Shown here: positions 17,788 to 27,343 of the stretch, in pieces
Layout: every line of letters starts with the position of its first letter
How positions within the stretch are numbered: position 1 is the first letter of the stretch
Notes under the pieces: generated by a model
What the model saw: only the letters and a program-made list of their open reading frames with translations
The model's database searches: none
What the model was told of the DNA's origin: nothing
Position numbers and translations under genes: made by a program
Assembly (NCBI GenBank): GCA_040081465.1
Contig: JBEBGL010000002.1
Coordinates: 186,001-250,000 of the forward strand
DNA: 64,000 bases
Direction of reading: 5' to 3'
Source: UBA668 sp040081465
GTDB lineage: Bacteria; Actinomycetota; Acidimicrobiia; Acidimicrobiales; Ilumatobacteraceae

Positions 17788-20700
17788 CACAGCGGGGGCA
17801 GCACTAGGTAGAACTGACGACGGCGCCTCGAGGCGATGAGGAACAAGAGTCCCGATGACACCAGCAGAACGACCAGCTTCAACGGTTCGGCGATGCCGAG
17901 TCCGGTGGCCGGAATGATCGCAATGACGCCTGGCACCAACACGATGTTCGATGTTCCCGAGACGTCCAGTACTCCAGATTCGGCCGCGACATAGGCCGTG
18001 TTGCTGATTGAGAGCGCCGTCATGTCAGCCTGCGTAACAGCATGCGTGGCGCTGCAGGTCATCGTCTGATTGGGGGCCAAGGTCGCTGGCGCTGCGGGCG
18101 TGCATGTGCCGAGCACCGCATTGGGGTCGGTCATCACAACGTTGGTCAACGTGACGTTGCCAGAGTTGCGCACCGCAATCGTGAATGGAATCGATTGACC
18201 AACAGCTGTGAACGTGGTGGCCGTTGTCGACTTCGTAATCGTGACCGCTGGTCCCCTATTCGCTGTGACCGTCGCCGAACCGGTGTCGGTAACCGGAGAG
18301 CCAACAGGCGGTGTGCCCGCCGCGGTCGCTGTGTTCGCGATCGAGCCTGCATCGAGATCAGCCTGCGTGGTGGTGTAGTTCGCTGTGCACGTCGTTGATG
18401 CCGAAGGTGCCAGCGTCGACACCGGGCAAGAGACTGCCGACAAACCGGGCAGCGGATCGGTGACAACGACTCCGGTCAACGTGACGTTGCCAGTGTTGGT
18501 CACCAAGAACGAGTAGGCCACAGCCTGACCAACCGAGGACACCGAGGTCGGCAACGCCGACTTTGCGACGTTGATCGTCGGGCTCGGAGGCAGCGGTGGG
18601 GGCAAGCAAGCGGTGTTGTCATCAGGCGTCAAATCGCCCGAGGCAAGGTTGATCTCGTTGTACAGACCAGTGCCCGCGCCTGCGCAAGCCGAAGCGGCCG
18701 TATAGGTCGCGAACGTGAACGAGATCGTCACCGTGAAGGTGTGAATGGTGGTGTGGCCGATGGGCGTACTTGCTGTCGCCAGCGTGTACGGCCCTGCTCC
18801 CAGCGCCGAGCCGTCGGCGGGTGCACCGGGACCGCTCGTCGTCCAGGTTGCACCACTGATGATCAGGTTCGGATCGAAGCTCGGGGTATCGACCAGCGGT
18901 CCGTAGACGGCTGGCGCGATTCCACTGTTGGTAACCGTCACTGTGTACGACGCCTGGTATGTGCCCGCCGCGTCCGGCCCGACAACTGCGGTGCCGGTCT
19001 TAGCTGCATGAACACCGGCGAGACCTGTGTTGGTGTAAGTGCAAACAATGTTCGCACCATCATCGGCGGCCACAATCGCGAGACCGTCTGACGGCGTCGT
19101 GTCGGTAGCACCGGTGCAGGTGAGGTCGGTTGCGTAGTTCGCCGCGCTGCCAGTGTTGAATGTCTCGGCAAGTGTCAGTGTTTCGCCTGCGTAGACGGTG
19201 ACCGCAGAACCGGAATCAACCTCAGTCGCAGTGTCTGCAACCGAGACGAGACCCGGGTTGTTGGTGCCACCAGTCGCGCTGAGCGTCACCTGGTTACCGA
19301 TCTCACCGTCGACCCACGACTTCACAAAACTGACCTGCGCGCTGTTGCGCACCATGACTGCCGCCGTCGCCGAGTCGTTCGAGTCGCCTGTCAGCGGATC
19401 GCTAACGGACGCGGTGTTGGCAACAGAAACGCTGTCAACTGCTCCAGCGACGACCGTTTGCGTGAAGGTCAGCGTTTGAACATCGTTCAAACCAAGACCT
19501 GTGTCGCACGTGACCGTGCCCGCGACAAGCGTGCAGTTACCCGCAGGGCCAGTGGCGTTGGTCAACGTCGCCGAACCAATACCAGTCGATGGGAATGATT
19601 CAGTGACGACCAACGGGTTGGCATCAGTTGCCACCGGGCCATTCATCGAGGCCGGGCCGAGGTTCGTCACCGTTACGGTCCACGTAATCGTGTCGCCGAT
19701 GGTGACGGGCGTAAGTGGGCTAGCCGATTTCGTCACCGCGAGGTCGTAGCACTCCACGACTAGTGGTGTCGCGACGTTGTTCACGGTTGGAACGCCGACG
19801 ATGTCGGTCGATCCGCTCAGCGTCGGGCGATCGGTGACTGTGGCTGTGTTCGTGAGCGTCGCGCAGTTGGCAGTGTTCGCCAAGACCTGCTCGTACACGA
19901 TGGTCAATGTTTCGCCGACGTTGAGGCCACGCGTTCCTGAAGATGCGGGCGGGTTGCCCGGCGTTCCACCTGCTGGCGCGTATGGCCGACTGCAAACTGT
20001 CGACGCCGGCATCGAAGAGCCGACCGTGACACCGGTGCATGTGACTGCACCGCTGAGCAAGTTCGCGTTCGATCCGCCGCTCGTCGCGATTGAAACGACG
20101 CGGAAGTCGGGGCCGGGCGCAACCGCGTTCGGTCCGGTCGGCAACGTGTCGGCGAGACTGATCGTGTCGCCGCGGTTCATCGCGTCGGGGCCGTCGTTGG
20201 TGACGGTCACGGTCCACGTGGCGCGATCGCCAGCGAGGATCGGTGAGGTCGCAACTGTCTTGGTCATCGCGAGGTCGTACTGACACGGCACCCAGTCGAT
20301 GGTGATCGAGCCGTCGACACCATCTTGGTTCTGCGGGGTCTCGCCAGTGCTCGCTCCCGTGATTGCAGTCGGAACATCGGCCGTCGCAGTTGGAGAAGTT
20401 CCGGCGACCCAACTCGAACCGCCACCGCCACCTGCACCGGTCACTGTGTCGCCGACTGTCGAGGAACCGCCGCCACCACCTGTGTAGCCCGCGCCACCAC
20501 CGCCAGCGGAGTCGTAGTTGAGGTCGGGACCACCCATGCCACCGGTACCTGAGCCGATGCCACCACCATCTGCGCCTGCTTCAGCGGCGCCGCCCGAGTT
20601 CTGTCCGCCAAGACCACCCGCAGCGACCTGACCACCTTGGCCGCCGCCAACGACGTTGGTACCTGGGTTGTCGACGCCGTTCGATCCGGTCGTACCGGCA

Positions 20701-21305
20701 GCTGCGACGCCAGCACCGACTGCGGTACCTGCGGCGCCACCGTTACCAGGTTGTGGCGAAGCCGAGTCGTGCGCTGCGCCACCGCCACCGCCACCACCGG
20801 CGATGACCATGTCGAGTCCACCAATCGTGACGACCGTGCGGCCACCACCGCCGGCACCACGGTGCAAGTTGACGATCGTTCCACCGTCACCACCGCCGCC
20901 GACACCACCGATGCTGTTCGTCTGGCCACCGCCACCGACGCTGCCCGAGTAAGTCTGACCGGGCAGAACCCGGAAGGTCGCCTCGATGATCGCTGCCGCG
21001 CCGCCGCGACCACCGTTGATCGCGGCAAGTCCGCCGGACGCGCCGCCGCCACCTGTCGCCGTAATTCGCGCGTAACAGGTGCCATCAGGAACGGTGCCAC
21101 CACTCAAAGCACCCGGCGAACTCTGGCTGACGCTCGCGGCGTTCGGAGCAGGGTCCGCCTGCACCGGATCTGCGCCGGGCAGCAACGTGACAAACGGAAG
21201 CCCGACTACGACAAGCGCCGTTGCGAGCAGCGACCGACCAAAGCGCGAGCCCTTGCCGCTGCTGAGCGACGAATCGTCTAGTTGGTCGTTAGTGGGGGTG
21301 TTCAT
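17787..21305 (-). CDS. giant DUF11-repeat surface protein with Gly-rich N-terminal region
   Basis: 1172-residue exported protein. A signal peptide (hydrophobic run about 24-45, cut near VQA-DP) leads to a glycine-rich region (about 75-310) and then serial beta-sandwich repeats. DUF11-type units begin YDLAMTKTV, YDLAVTKSA, INVAKSALP and VTITKSTTA, with a SpaA/prealbumin-like unit (SFVKSWVDGE...) in between. The end is IPATG, a hydrophobic helix and RRRRQ, laid out like a sortase sorting signal (LPXTG-like). The role is probably structural or adhesive on the cell surface. No sortase gene is in the window. Confidence 0.8.
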   Translation of the reverse strand: MNTPTNDQLDDSSLSSGKGSRFGRSLLATALVVVGLPFVTLLPGADPVQADPAPNAASVSQSSPGALSGGTVPDGTCYARITATGGGGASGGLAAINGGRGGAAAIIEATFRVLPGQTYSGSVGGGGQTNSIGGVGGGGDGGTIVNLHRGAGGGGRTVVTIGGLDMVIAGGGGGGGAAHDSASPQPGNGGAAGTAVGAGVAAAGTTGSNGVDNPGTNVVGGGQGGQVAAGGLGGQNSGGAAEAGADGGGIGSGTGGMGGPDLNYDSAGGGGAGYTGGGGGSSTVGDTVTGAGGGGGSSWVAGTSPTATADVPTAITGASTGETPQNQDGVDGSITIDWVPCQYDLAMTKTVATSPILAGDRATWTVTVTNDGPDAMNRGDTISLADTLPTGPNAVAPGPDFRVVSIATSGGSNANLLSGAVTCTGVTVGSSMPASTVCSRPYAPAGGTPGNPPASSGTRGLNVGETLTIVYEQVLANTANCATLTNTATVTDRPTLSGSTDIVGVPTVNNVATPLVVECYDLAVTKSASPLTPVTIGDTITWTVTVTNLGPASMNGPVATDANPLVVTESFPSTGIGSATLTNATGPAGNCTLVAGTVTCDTGLGLNDVQTLTFTQTVVAGAVDSVSVANTASVSDPLTGDSNDSATAAVMVRNSAQVSFVKSWVDGEIGNQVTLSATGGTNNPGLVSVADTATEVDSGSAVTVYAGETLTLAETFNTGSAANYATDLTCTGATDTTPSDGLAIVAADDGANIVCTYTNTGLAGVHAAKTGTAVVGPDAAGTYQASYTVTVTNSGIAPAVYGPLVDTPSFDPNLIISGATWTTSGPGAPADGSALGAGPYTLATASTPIGHTTIHTFTVTISFTFATYTAASACAGAGTGLYNEINLASGDLTPDDNTACLPPPLPPSPTINVAKSALPTSVSSVGQAVAYSFLVTNTGNVTLTGVVVTDPLPGLSAVSCPVSTLAPSASTTCTANYTTTQADLDAGSIANTATAAGTPPVGSPVTDTGSATVTANRGPAVTITKSTTATTFTAVGQSIPFTIAVRNSGNVTLTNVVMTDPNAVLGTCTPAAPATLAPNQTMTCSATHAVTQADMTALSISNTAYVAAESGVLDVSGTSNIVLVPGVIAIIPATGLGIAEPLKLVVLLVSSGLLFLIASRRRRQFYLVLPPL

Positions 21306-21513
21306 CGTTTGTCCGCCTTGAATCGAATGCGGTTCGCTCTCGTTCCGCCGAGAGTCGAGCCGGGTTTGGGCATTACGTTCTGTCTTTTTTCGGCCACCCT
21401 TTGGGGTTTCTTAACGAAATTCATCAGTTTGTTGAGAAATTCCGAACGGGACATTTGGGCCAACACCGGTGCCCTGGCCCGGAACGAGGCAGCAACTAGG
21501 GTCGATTCCCGAC
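21306..21513. other. divergent intergenic region, AT-richer than surroundings
   Basis: 208 bases between the DUF11 gene and the HAD-GH18 gene. The middle (about 21380-21445) is clearly more AT-rich than the neighbouring genes and includes a small CCCTTTGGGG tract. It probably holds the promoters of both genes. No ORF, hairpin-plus-U-tract or known riboswitch was recognised. Confidence 0.4.
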
Positions 21514-23343
21514 ATGGGAGCCGCATATCAGAACTCGGCGGTGCGGCCGGCAGCGGTGCTGTGGGATATGGACGGCACCCTGGTGGACACCGAGCCCTAC
21601 TGGATCGCCACTGAATACGAGCTCGTCTCGGAGTTTGGCGGCAGATGGACCGACGAATACGCCCGCTCGCTGGTTGGGTTCGACCTGCGCGATGCCGCCG
21701 CTGTACTTCGCGATCAGGGCGGGGTCGACCTGCCGATCGACGAGATCGTTAATCGTCTGCTCGATGGCGTGATCGCCCGCGTGCGCCAGAAAGTGCCGTG
21801 GCGACCGGGTGCTCGCGCGCTGCTTTCCGATCTGCGCAAACAGCGGATCCCATGCGCGTTGGTGACGATGAGTTGGACGCGCTTCGCCGATGCCGTTGTG
21901 CGGTCACTGCCGCCGGGATCGTTCGACGCTGTGATCACCGGCGACGAAGTGGCACACGGCAAACCCCATCCCGAGCCCTACTTGGCCGCTGCGGCAGCCC
22001 TTGGTGTTCGCACCAAAGACTGCGTTGCCATCGAAGACTCGCCCACCGGCGTCCGCAGTGCAGTCGCAGCGGGTTGCCGCACGTTCGCCGTTCCCAACGT
22101 CGTCGATGTTCCCGAGGGCCGCGGCTACACAGTCGTGCGCTCATTACACGAAATCGATCGTGCGGCACTCGGTTTGGCTGGCGGGTCACGACCAACTTTG
22201 AAGCGACAGCACCGCGTGCGGCGCACCGTTGCAGCGCTAATCGCGATCGCGGTCATCGGCGCTGGTTTTGCGTTCGCGACACGCGAAGACAATCCACCGC
22301 CGCTCGATCACATCCCGATCAGCGGGTGGGCCCCCTATTGGGTGCTTGCCGATGCGACGGCGACAGTGGCCGCGCATGGCGCTGTGCTGCACGAGATTTC
22401 GCCGTTCTGGTACGCGGCGACCGGTGCTTCCGCGATCACCATCACGGGCAATATTGAACCGGCAGCGATGCAGGCGCTGATCGACACGGCTCGCGCGACC
22501 GGAACGCGCGTCATCCCGTCGATCGTCGACGGCCTTGGCAAGGGACAGATGGCAGCGCTGCTCGCGAACTCCGCTAGCCGTGCGGCTCACGTGCAAACGA
22601 TCGTCGAGCTCGTGACCCGCGAAGGTTTCGACGGCATCGACCTGGACTACGAGGGCTTCGCCTTCGTTGACGACTACGCATCGTGGGAGACGACCCGTCC
22701 GAACTGGGTTGCGTTCGTTACCGAACTGGCGGCCGCGCTGCATAGTCGCGGAAAACTCTTGGTCGTCAGCGTGCCCGCAATCTACGACACGAAACGCACA
22801 CCGGAGAGTGGCCGTTGGGTCTACGACTACGCCGAGATGGGCAAAGTCGTCGATCGCATCCGGATCATGGGATACGACTATTCGTTTGCTGAGCCGGGGC
22901 CGATTGCCCCGCTTGGTTGGCTGCGCGACGCAATCCGGGCCGCGAAGAAGGCCGTCGGCGACGACAGCAAGTTGGTTCTCGGAATACCGCTGTACGGACG
23001 CAACTGGGTAGTCAATACCGTCGGCACCTGCCCGGCCGATGCTGAAGGCACCGTCGCAATCCTGCACAACACTGCAGAAGATCTGATAGCCAAGCGCGAA
23101 GCGACTCCGGTTATCGATGAAGCGAACCAAGAAGTGACGTTCACCTACGACCTCGAACTCAGCGACGGCTTCACGACTTGCACGCAATCGCGCGAGGTCC
23201 ACTACGTCGATGAAGCCGGAGCCCGCGCCCGCCTCGACCTCGCCCGCGAGGAACGAATTGGTGGTGTTGCATTCTGGGCGTTGGGCTTCGACAGTCAGGA
23301 GACATGGACAGCGGTCGCTGGGGTGGAGAGTCCCAAAATATGA
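21514..23343 (+). CDS. HAD phosphatase - transmembrane helix - GH18 glycosidase fusion
   Basis: 609-residue protein joining two unrelated enzymes in one uninterrupted frame. Residues about 15-225: HAD hydrolase of the beta-phosphoglucomutase type, with motif I DMDGTLVDTE, motif III-like GKPHPEPYLAAAAALG and motif IV IEDSPTGVRSAVAAG. Residues about 236-257: a transmembrane helix. From about 270: a GH18 domain of the YaaH/spore-germination type with the catalytic motif FDGIDLDYEG (about 374-383), YDYAEMGK, IMGYDYS and LGIPLYGRNW. The topology implies a cytoplasmic phosphatase and an external glycosidase. Start ATG 21514 after TAGGGT 11 bases upstream. Confidence 0.85.
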   Translation: MGAAYQNSAVRPAAVLWDMDGTLVDTEPYWIATEYELVSEFGGRWTDEYARSLVGFDLRDAAAVLRDQGGVDLPIDEIVNRLLDGVIARVRQKVPWRPGARALLSDLRKQRIPCALVTMSWTRFADAVVRSLPPGSFDAVITGDEVAHGKPHPEPYLAAAAALGVRTKDCVAIEDSPTGVRSAVAAGCRTFAVPNVVDVPEGRGYTVVRSLHEIDRAALGLAGGSRPTLKRQHRVRRTVAALIAIAVIGAGFAFATREDNPPPLDHIPISGWAPYWVLADATATVAAHGAVLHEISPFWYAATGASAITITGNIEPAAMQALIDTARATGTRVIPSIVDGLGKGQMAALLANSASRAAHVQTIVELVTREGFDGIDLDYEGFAFVDDYASWETTRPNWVAFVTELAAALHSRGKLLVVSVPAIYDTKRTPESGRWVYDYAEMGKVVDRIRIMGYDYSFAEPGPIAPLGWLRDAIRAAKKAVGDDSKLVLGIPLYGRNWVVNTVGTCPADAEGTVAILHNTAEDLIAKREATPVIDEANQEVTFTYDLELSDGFTTCTQSREVHYVDEAGARARLDLAREERIGGVAFWALGFDSQETWTAVAGVESPKI

Positions 23344-23355
23344 TGAAATGTCGCG

Positions 23356-23865
23356 ATGGCTCACGGCGTTGACGAGATGCAGCGCGCGCAGCTAGCTGCC
23401 CGCCGAGTCGAGCTGACCGACCGTTATCTGAAACCGCGCGATGTTCGCCCGCCGTCCAGCGCTCGTGGCGTGCACCACACCGCTCACATCAGCAGCGACG
23501 TCGAGACGACGATCAAGTTCTTCGACGGCCTGCTGGGCTTCCCGCTGATCGAGATGTTCGAGAATCGAGACTACGAGGGCTCGACCCACTTCTTCTTCGA
23601 CATCGGCAACGGCAACGCGCTCGCCTACTTCGATCTACCCGGCCTCGACATCGACAAGTATCGCGAGGTGTTCGGTGGCCACCACCACCTGGCCATCTCG
23701 ATGACCCGGCCGCAGTGGGAAGCAGCGAAGGCGCGGCTCGACGCAGCTGGCGTGGAGTATTCCCACGTCGACGGTTCGTCGTTGTACTTTCGCGGGCCTG
23801 ATGGCGAACGGCTCGAGCTGATCAGCGATCCGCTTGGCCATATGTACGGCAACGACCTGGGCTAG
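23356..23865 (+). CDS. VOC (glyoxalase/bleomycin-resistance) superfamily protein
   Basis: 169-residue vicinal oxygen chelate fold protein. The N-terminal half has RGVHHTAHISSDVETTIKFFDGLLGF with a candidate metal-binding His, and the C-terminal half has HHHLAISM and the ending SSLYFRGPDGERLELISDP, whose Glu is the usual last metal ligand. Members isomerise or cleave small molecules (glyoxalase, epimerase, dioxygenase). It starts 12 bases after the HAD-GH18 stop and is followed closely by an acyl-CoA ligase, so a role in fatty or aromatic acid catabolism is possible. Substrate unknown. Confidence 0.85.
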   Translation: MAHGVDEMQRAQLAARRVELTDRYLKPRDVRPPSSARGVHHTAHISSDVETTIKFFDGLLGFPLIEMFENRDYEGSTHFFFDIGNGNALAYFDLPGLDIDKYREVFGGHHHLAISMTRPQWEAAKARLDAAGVEYSHVDGSSLYFRGPDGERLELISDPLGHMYGNDLG

Positions 23866-23893
23866 AGATCACGGACGAGAAGGGATCGCTGAG

Positions 23894-25525
23894 ATGGAAT
23901 ATCACTTCGCGAGTATCTGGGAATCGATCGCCGACGTACTGCCCGATGAAACCGCGGTCGTACACGGCGAACGCCGGTTCACCTGGGCGCAGTTCGACGA
24001 TCGCGCTGCGCGTGTAGCTGCCGCTTTCACTGCTGCTGGGCTTGGCCCCAACTCGAAGATCGGCCTTTACCTCTACAACGGCAACGAGTACCTCGAGTCG
24101 CACTATGGCGCCTTCAAGATGCGTGGCGTTCCGATCAACGTCAACTACCGATACATCGATGAGGAACTCCGCTACCTGCTGGACAACGCCGACGCGGAAG
24201 CTTTGGTCTTTCATTCCTCGCTCAGCGATCGCGTCGAGCGAGTTCGGGAGCGGTTGCCGAAGCTGAAGCTGCTGATCGAAGTCGACGACGGCAACACCGG
24301 CCGGGTGCCGGTGGCGACAAGTTATGAGGTCGCGCTGGCTAGCCAGCAACCGATGCCGCGCATCACCCGTGACGAGAGCGATATCTACATGCTTTACACC
24401 GGGGGCACGACAGGAATGCCCAAGGGTGTGATGTACGACATGGGAGCTCTCACCCGTGCGTTCACTTCGCTCGGCTTCCCGCTGCTCGGCCTCACGCCGC
24501 CGGAAGACGCCGCGGAGATCGCGCCGATGATCAAGGGCGTCGCAGACGCTGGCGGTCGGATGATCAGCTTGTCGTGTGCGCCGCTGATGCACGGCACGGG
24601 CGTGTGGCTCGGCGCGATGATCCCCCAACTAGGCGGTGCAGAGGTCGTGACGCTGCAGGGTCGATCGCTCGACGCCGACGAGGTTCTGCGCACCCTGCAG
24701 GCCGAAGCCGTCACCAACGTGACGATCGTCGGCGATGCCTTCGCGAAACCGATCATCGCCGCGCTCGATCGTGCTGTCGCCGCCGGGACGCCGTACGACC
24801 TCAGCAAGCTGAAGATCATTATCTCTTCGGGCGTTATGTGGACCGCAGAAGTGAAGGAGCAACTACTCGAGCGCATCGGCCACGTCATCCTTCTTGATGC
24901 CATCGGCTCGTCCGAGGGCTCGATGGGTACCAGCATTTCAATGAAAGGTGTGCCGTCGACGACAGCGAGGTTCACACGCAACCCAACGACGAAGGTCTTC
25001 ACCGAAGCTGGCCTCGAGGTGCAACCCGGTAGTGACGAAACCGGCATGGTGGCGGTTTCGGGTGGCATGGTGCCGATCGGCTACTTCAAGGACGAAGAAA
25101 AGTCGGAGCGTACGTTCCGAACGATCGACGGCGAGCGGTACTCGTTTCCTGGCGACATGGCAATGGTCGACGCCGATGGCTCGCTGATCCTGCTCGGTCG
25201 TGGCAGCCAGGTCATTAACTCGGGTGGCGAGAAAATCTTCCCGGAAGAAGTCGAGGAAGCCGTCAAGCGTGTTGATGGTGTCGTTGACTGTTTGGTCATC
25301 GGCATCGACGACGATCGGTTCGGCCAGGTGGTAACCGCGGTCGCGTCGACCTCGGCCGGAGCGGCCGTGACAGAAGCTCAGGTGATCGCGATCGTCAAGC
25401 AAGACCTCGCCGCGTACAAAGCCCCGAAGCGCGTCGTGTTCGTCGACGAGGTGCCACGAGCACCTAATGGCAAGGCCGACTACAAGGCCGCGCGAGATTT
25501 CGCAATCCACGCGCTCGATGGCTAG
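23894..25525 (+). CDS. acyl-CoA synthetase (AMP-forming)
   Basis: 543-residue ANL-superfamily ligase that activates a carboxylic acid through an acyl-adenylate to the CoA thioester. Motifs in order: P-loop YMLYTGGTTGMPKGVMYD, the A5-like DAIGSSEGSMGT, A7-type YSFPGDMAMVDADG, A8 LLGRGSQVINSGGEKIFPEEVEEA and the catalytic lysine region APNGKADYKAA. The group is near fatty/cinnamoyl-CoA ligases; chain length cannot be read. An in-frame start further up (23834) lies inside the VOC gene; ATG 23894 is preferred, with a purine-rich stretch upstream. Its stop overlaps the stop of the convergent hydrolase at CTAG. Confidence 0.9.
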   Translation: MEYHFASIWESIADVLPDETAVVHGERRFTWAQFDDRAARVAAAFTAAGLGPNSKIGLYLYNGNEYLESHYGAFKMRGVPINVNYRYIDEELRYLLDNADAEALVFHSSLSDRVERVRERLPKLKLLIEVDDGNTGRVPVATSYEVALASQQPMPRITRDESDIYMLYTGGTTGMPKGVMYDMGALTRAFTSLGFPLLGLTPPEDAAEIAPMIKGVADAGGRMISLSCAPLMHGTGVWLGAMIPQLGGAEVVTLQGRSLDADEVLRTLQAEAVTNVTIVGDAFAKPIIAALDRAVAAGTPYDLSKLKIIISSGVMWTAEVKEQLLERIGHVILLDAIGSSEGSMGTSISMKGVPSTTARFTRNPTTKVFTEAGLEVQPGSDETGMVAVSGGMVPIGYFKDEEKSERTFRTIDGERYSFPGDMAMVDADGSLILLGRGSQVINSGGEKIFPEEVEEAVKRVDGVVDCLVIGIDDDRFGQVVTAVASTSAGAAVTEAQVIAIVKQDLAAYKAPKRVVFVDEVPRAPNGKADYKAARDFAIHALDG

Positions 25526-26268
25526 CTAGCGAGTTTCGCCTTCAGGAATTGCAGGACCTGCTGAACGCTTGGTTCGTGCCGTTGCTCGGTCAGCACGCTG
25601 TGGTCCTTCTTGTCGTTGCTCGGTATCTCGACCGCGATAAACGCGTCGCCGATTAGTTCGCGCAGGCTGTCGAAGCGAGTCCCGACCAACTTGTCCTCCG
25701 TGAAACGCAAGCCAAGCACCTGGCAACCTTCTGCGGCTCGGCGTGCGACGGCCAGCGCATCGGCCGGCGACAGGTTGAGATCTGCTGCGCGGGCCTTGCC
25801 GAAGGCCGAGAGTGGTAGCGACGGCTGGCTGAGTACCGGAGCAACGACCGCTTCGTCCACCATCATCGCCAACGCGAAGCCGCCGCTGAAGCACATGCCA
25901 ATTGCGCCGACTCCCTTGCCACCAAGTTCGTCGCGCAACTCGCGGGCGAGCGCGCGGAGCCAGCCAATAATCGGCGAGGTGTGGTTCAGCGCCCAGTGCG
26001 TGAACTCGCGCGCAACGCAGATGTGGACTGCCGACTTGGCTAAATATCCATTGCTGAACTCGCGACCAGGTGTACCCACCAACGAAGGCATCAGCACTGT
26101 GAACCCTGCAGCGACAACCTCGTTCGCGAATGCTGCAACCGAAGGCGTGATGCCAGGGAGTTCGTGCACGATGATCACGCCCGGCCCTGTGCCACGGCGA
26201 TACACCTCGCGCGTGTATCCAGCCGCCGCAAAGGTCGACTTAGTCCATCCGCTCAGGACATCGGTCAC
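25522..26268 (-). CDS. dienelactone hydrolase family protein
   Basis: 248-residue alpha/beta hydrolase. The nucleophile is a cysteine in GAIGMCFSGGFALA, as in true dienelactone hydrolases; IVHELPGI lies near the oxyanion hole and a late DKKDHSVLT supplies the likely catalytic histidine. Family members hydrolyse dienelactones or other activated esters in aromatic degradation. The frame is open to 26418, but GTG at 26268 overlaps the upstream stop in a GTGA junction, which marks coupled translation with the phosphotransferase gene. Convergent with the acyl-CoA ligase. Confidence 0.85.
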   Translation of the reverse strand: MTDVLSGWTKSTFAAAGYTREVYRRGTGPGVIIVHELPGITPSVAAFANEVVAAGFTVLMPSLVGTPGREFSNGYLAKSAVHICVAREFTHWALNHTSPIIGWLRALARELRDELGGKGVGAIGMCFSGGFALAMMVDEAVVAPVLSQPSLPLSAFGKARAADLNLSPADALAVARRAAEGCQVLGLRFTEDKLVGTRFDSLRELIGDAFIAVEIPSNDKKDHSVLTEQRHEPSVQQVLQFLKAKLAS

Positions 26269-27296
26269 TGCAGCCTCCGCATAGCTTCTAGCGCGCGCTC
26301 GGCGAGCCCCTCCGTTGCAACTTTGAACGTGTGAAAGTCGAAATCGCCGGGCTGGCCCATTGCGCCGTGAAGGTAGCGCGCGTACACGCCCTCGCTGATG
26401 ACGGCCAACCGCCAGCACCCAAACGCCACGTAGTAGTCGATGCGTGACACATCGCGGCCCGTGCGCTTTGCGTAGAGCTGCACCAACTCGGGATACGTCG
26501 GGAAACCTCCGGCGGGCGTCGGGTCGTTAGCGCGCATCGTGCCGAGATCGCCGTGAAACCAATAGACGCCGAGATACCCGAGGTCGGCGAGTGGATCGCC
26601 AAGCGTGCACAATTCCCAATCAAGCACCGCCGCGATACGCCCGGTCTTGAGATTGGTCAGGCAGTTACCGAAACGGAAGTCGCCGTGCGCAATCGACACG
26701 CCCTGCTGGACGGGCATGTCTTCGCGCAACCTGCGAGCGACCTCGTCGATGGCTGAAAGTTCGCGCGTCTTGGATTGTTCCCACTGCGTGCTCCATCGCT
26801 TCACCTGGCGCTCGACGTAACCCTCGCGCTTCGCGAGATCGCCGAGGCCGACGGCATCGATGTCGACCGCGTGCAGATCTGCGAGAACCTCGACCAGATG
26901 TTCGCCAGCGACCCGCCGCAACGGCATCGGCAACTCGGCACCACGCTCGGGGCTATCCAGAACGCTGCCGTCGACAAACGCCATCACGTAGAACGGCGCC
27001 CCGTTCACGCGGTCGTCCGTGCACAATCCCAACGCAGGCGGCACTGGCACCGAACTGCGCCCTACCGCGCTGATGATGCGATGTTCACGCGCCATGTCGT
27101 GCGCAGTCGCAAGCACATGACCAAGCGGTGGGCGACGCACGACAAAGCGCCTTCCATCGGCACCGTCGACACGGAAGGTGAGGTTGCTGCGGCCACCCGC
27201 AATGAGCTCGAACGTGAACGGCGCTACGGCGCCTGCGATGTTGGCAACCAACCACTCGCTGACTGGTTCGACGTCGATGCCCTGCACGGGCCGCAA
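26265..27296 (-). CDS. APH-like phosphotransferase (ACAD10/11-type kinase family)
   Basis: 343-residue protein-kinase-fold phosphotransferase. Visible: ATP-binding strands (GGRSNLTFRVDGADGRRFVVRRPP), catalytic loop SIAHGDFRFGNCL, and the metal-binding VLDWELCTLGDPLADLG. Relatives are found fused or adjacent to acyl-CoA dehydrogenases (ACAD10/11), where they phosphorylate 4-hydroxy fatty acyl-CoA; others are annotated loosely as aminoglycoside phosphotransferases. The CoA-ligase neighbourhood favours the lipid role. Start codon TTG at 27296, or GTG at 27287; neither has a strong ribosome-binding site. Confidence 0.85.
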   Translation of the reverse strand: MRPVQGIDVEPVSEWLVANIAGAVAPFTFELIAGGRSNLTFRVDGADGRRFVVRRPPLGHVLATAHDMAREHRIISAVGRSSVPVPPALGLCTDDRVNGAPFYVMAFVDGSVLDSPERGAELPMPLRRVAGEHLVEVLADLHAVDIDAVGLGDLAKREGYVERQVKRWSTQWEQSKTRELSAIDEVARRLREDMPVQQGVSIAHGDFRFGNCLTNLKTGRIAAVLDWELCTLGDPLADLGYLGVYWFHGDLGTMRANDPTPAGGFPTYPELVQLYAKRTGRDVSRIDYYVAFGCWRLAVISEGVYARYLHGAMGQPGDFDFHTFKVATEGLAERALEAMRRLQ

Positions 27297-27343
27297 CCGT
27301 ACTGCCTAGTCGCTTGTCTTCAGGAGTAGCGGCGTGCTGCTGG

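Noticed and set aside
20441..21103. Minus-strand 220-residue frame in the Gly-rich part of the DUF11 gene
   Set aside because: Alternative frame of a GGN-rich coding stretch; no start signal or family.
21380..21445. Possible riboswitch in the DUF11 leader
   Set aside because: AT-rich with a short hairpin only; it does not match a riboswitch core I know.
22237..23364. 375-residue open frame antisense to the GH18 region
   Set aside because: The plus-strand GH18 and HAD motifs are clear, so this frame is a shadow.
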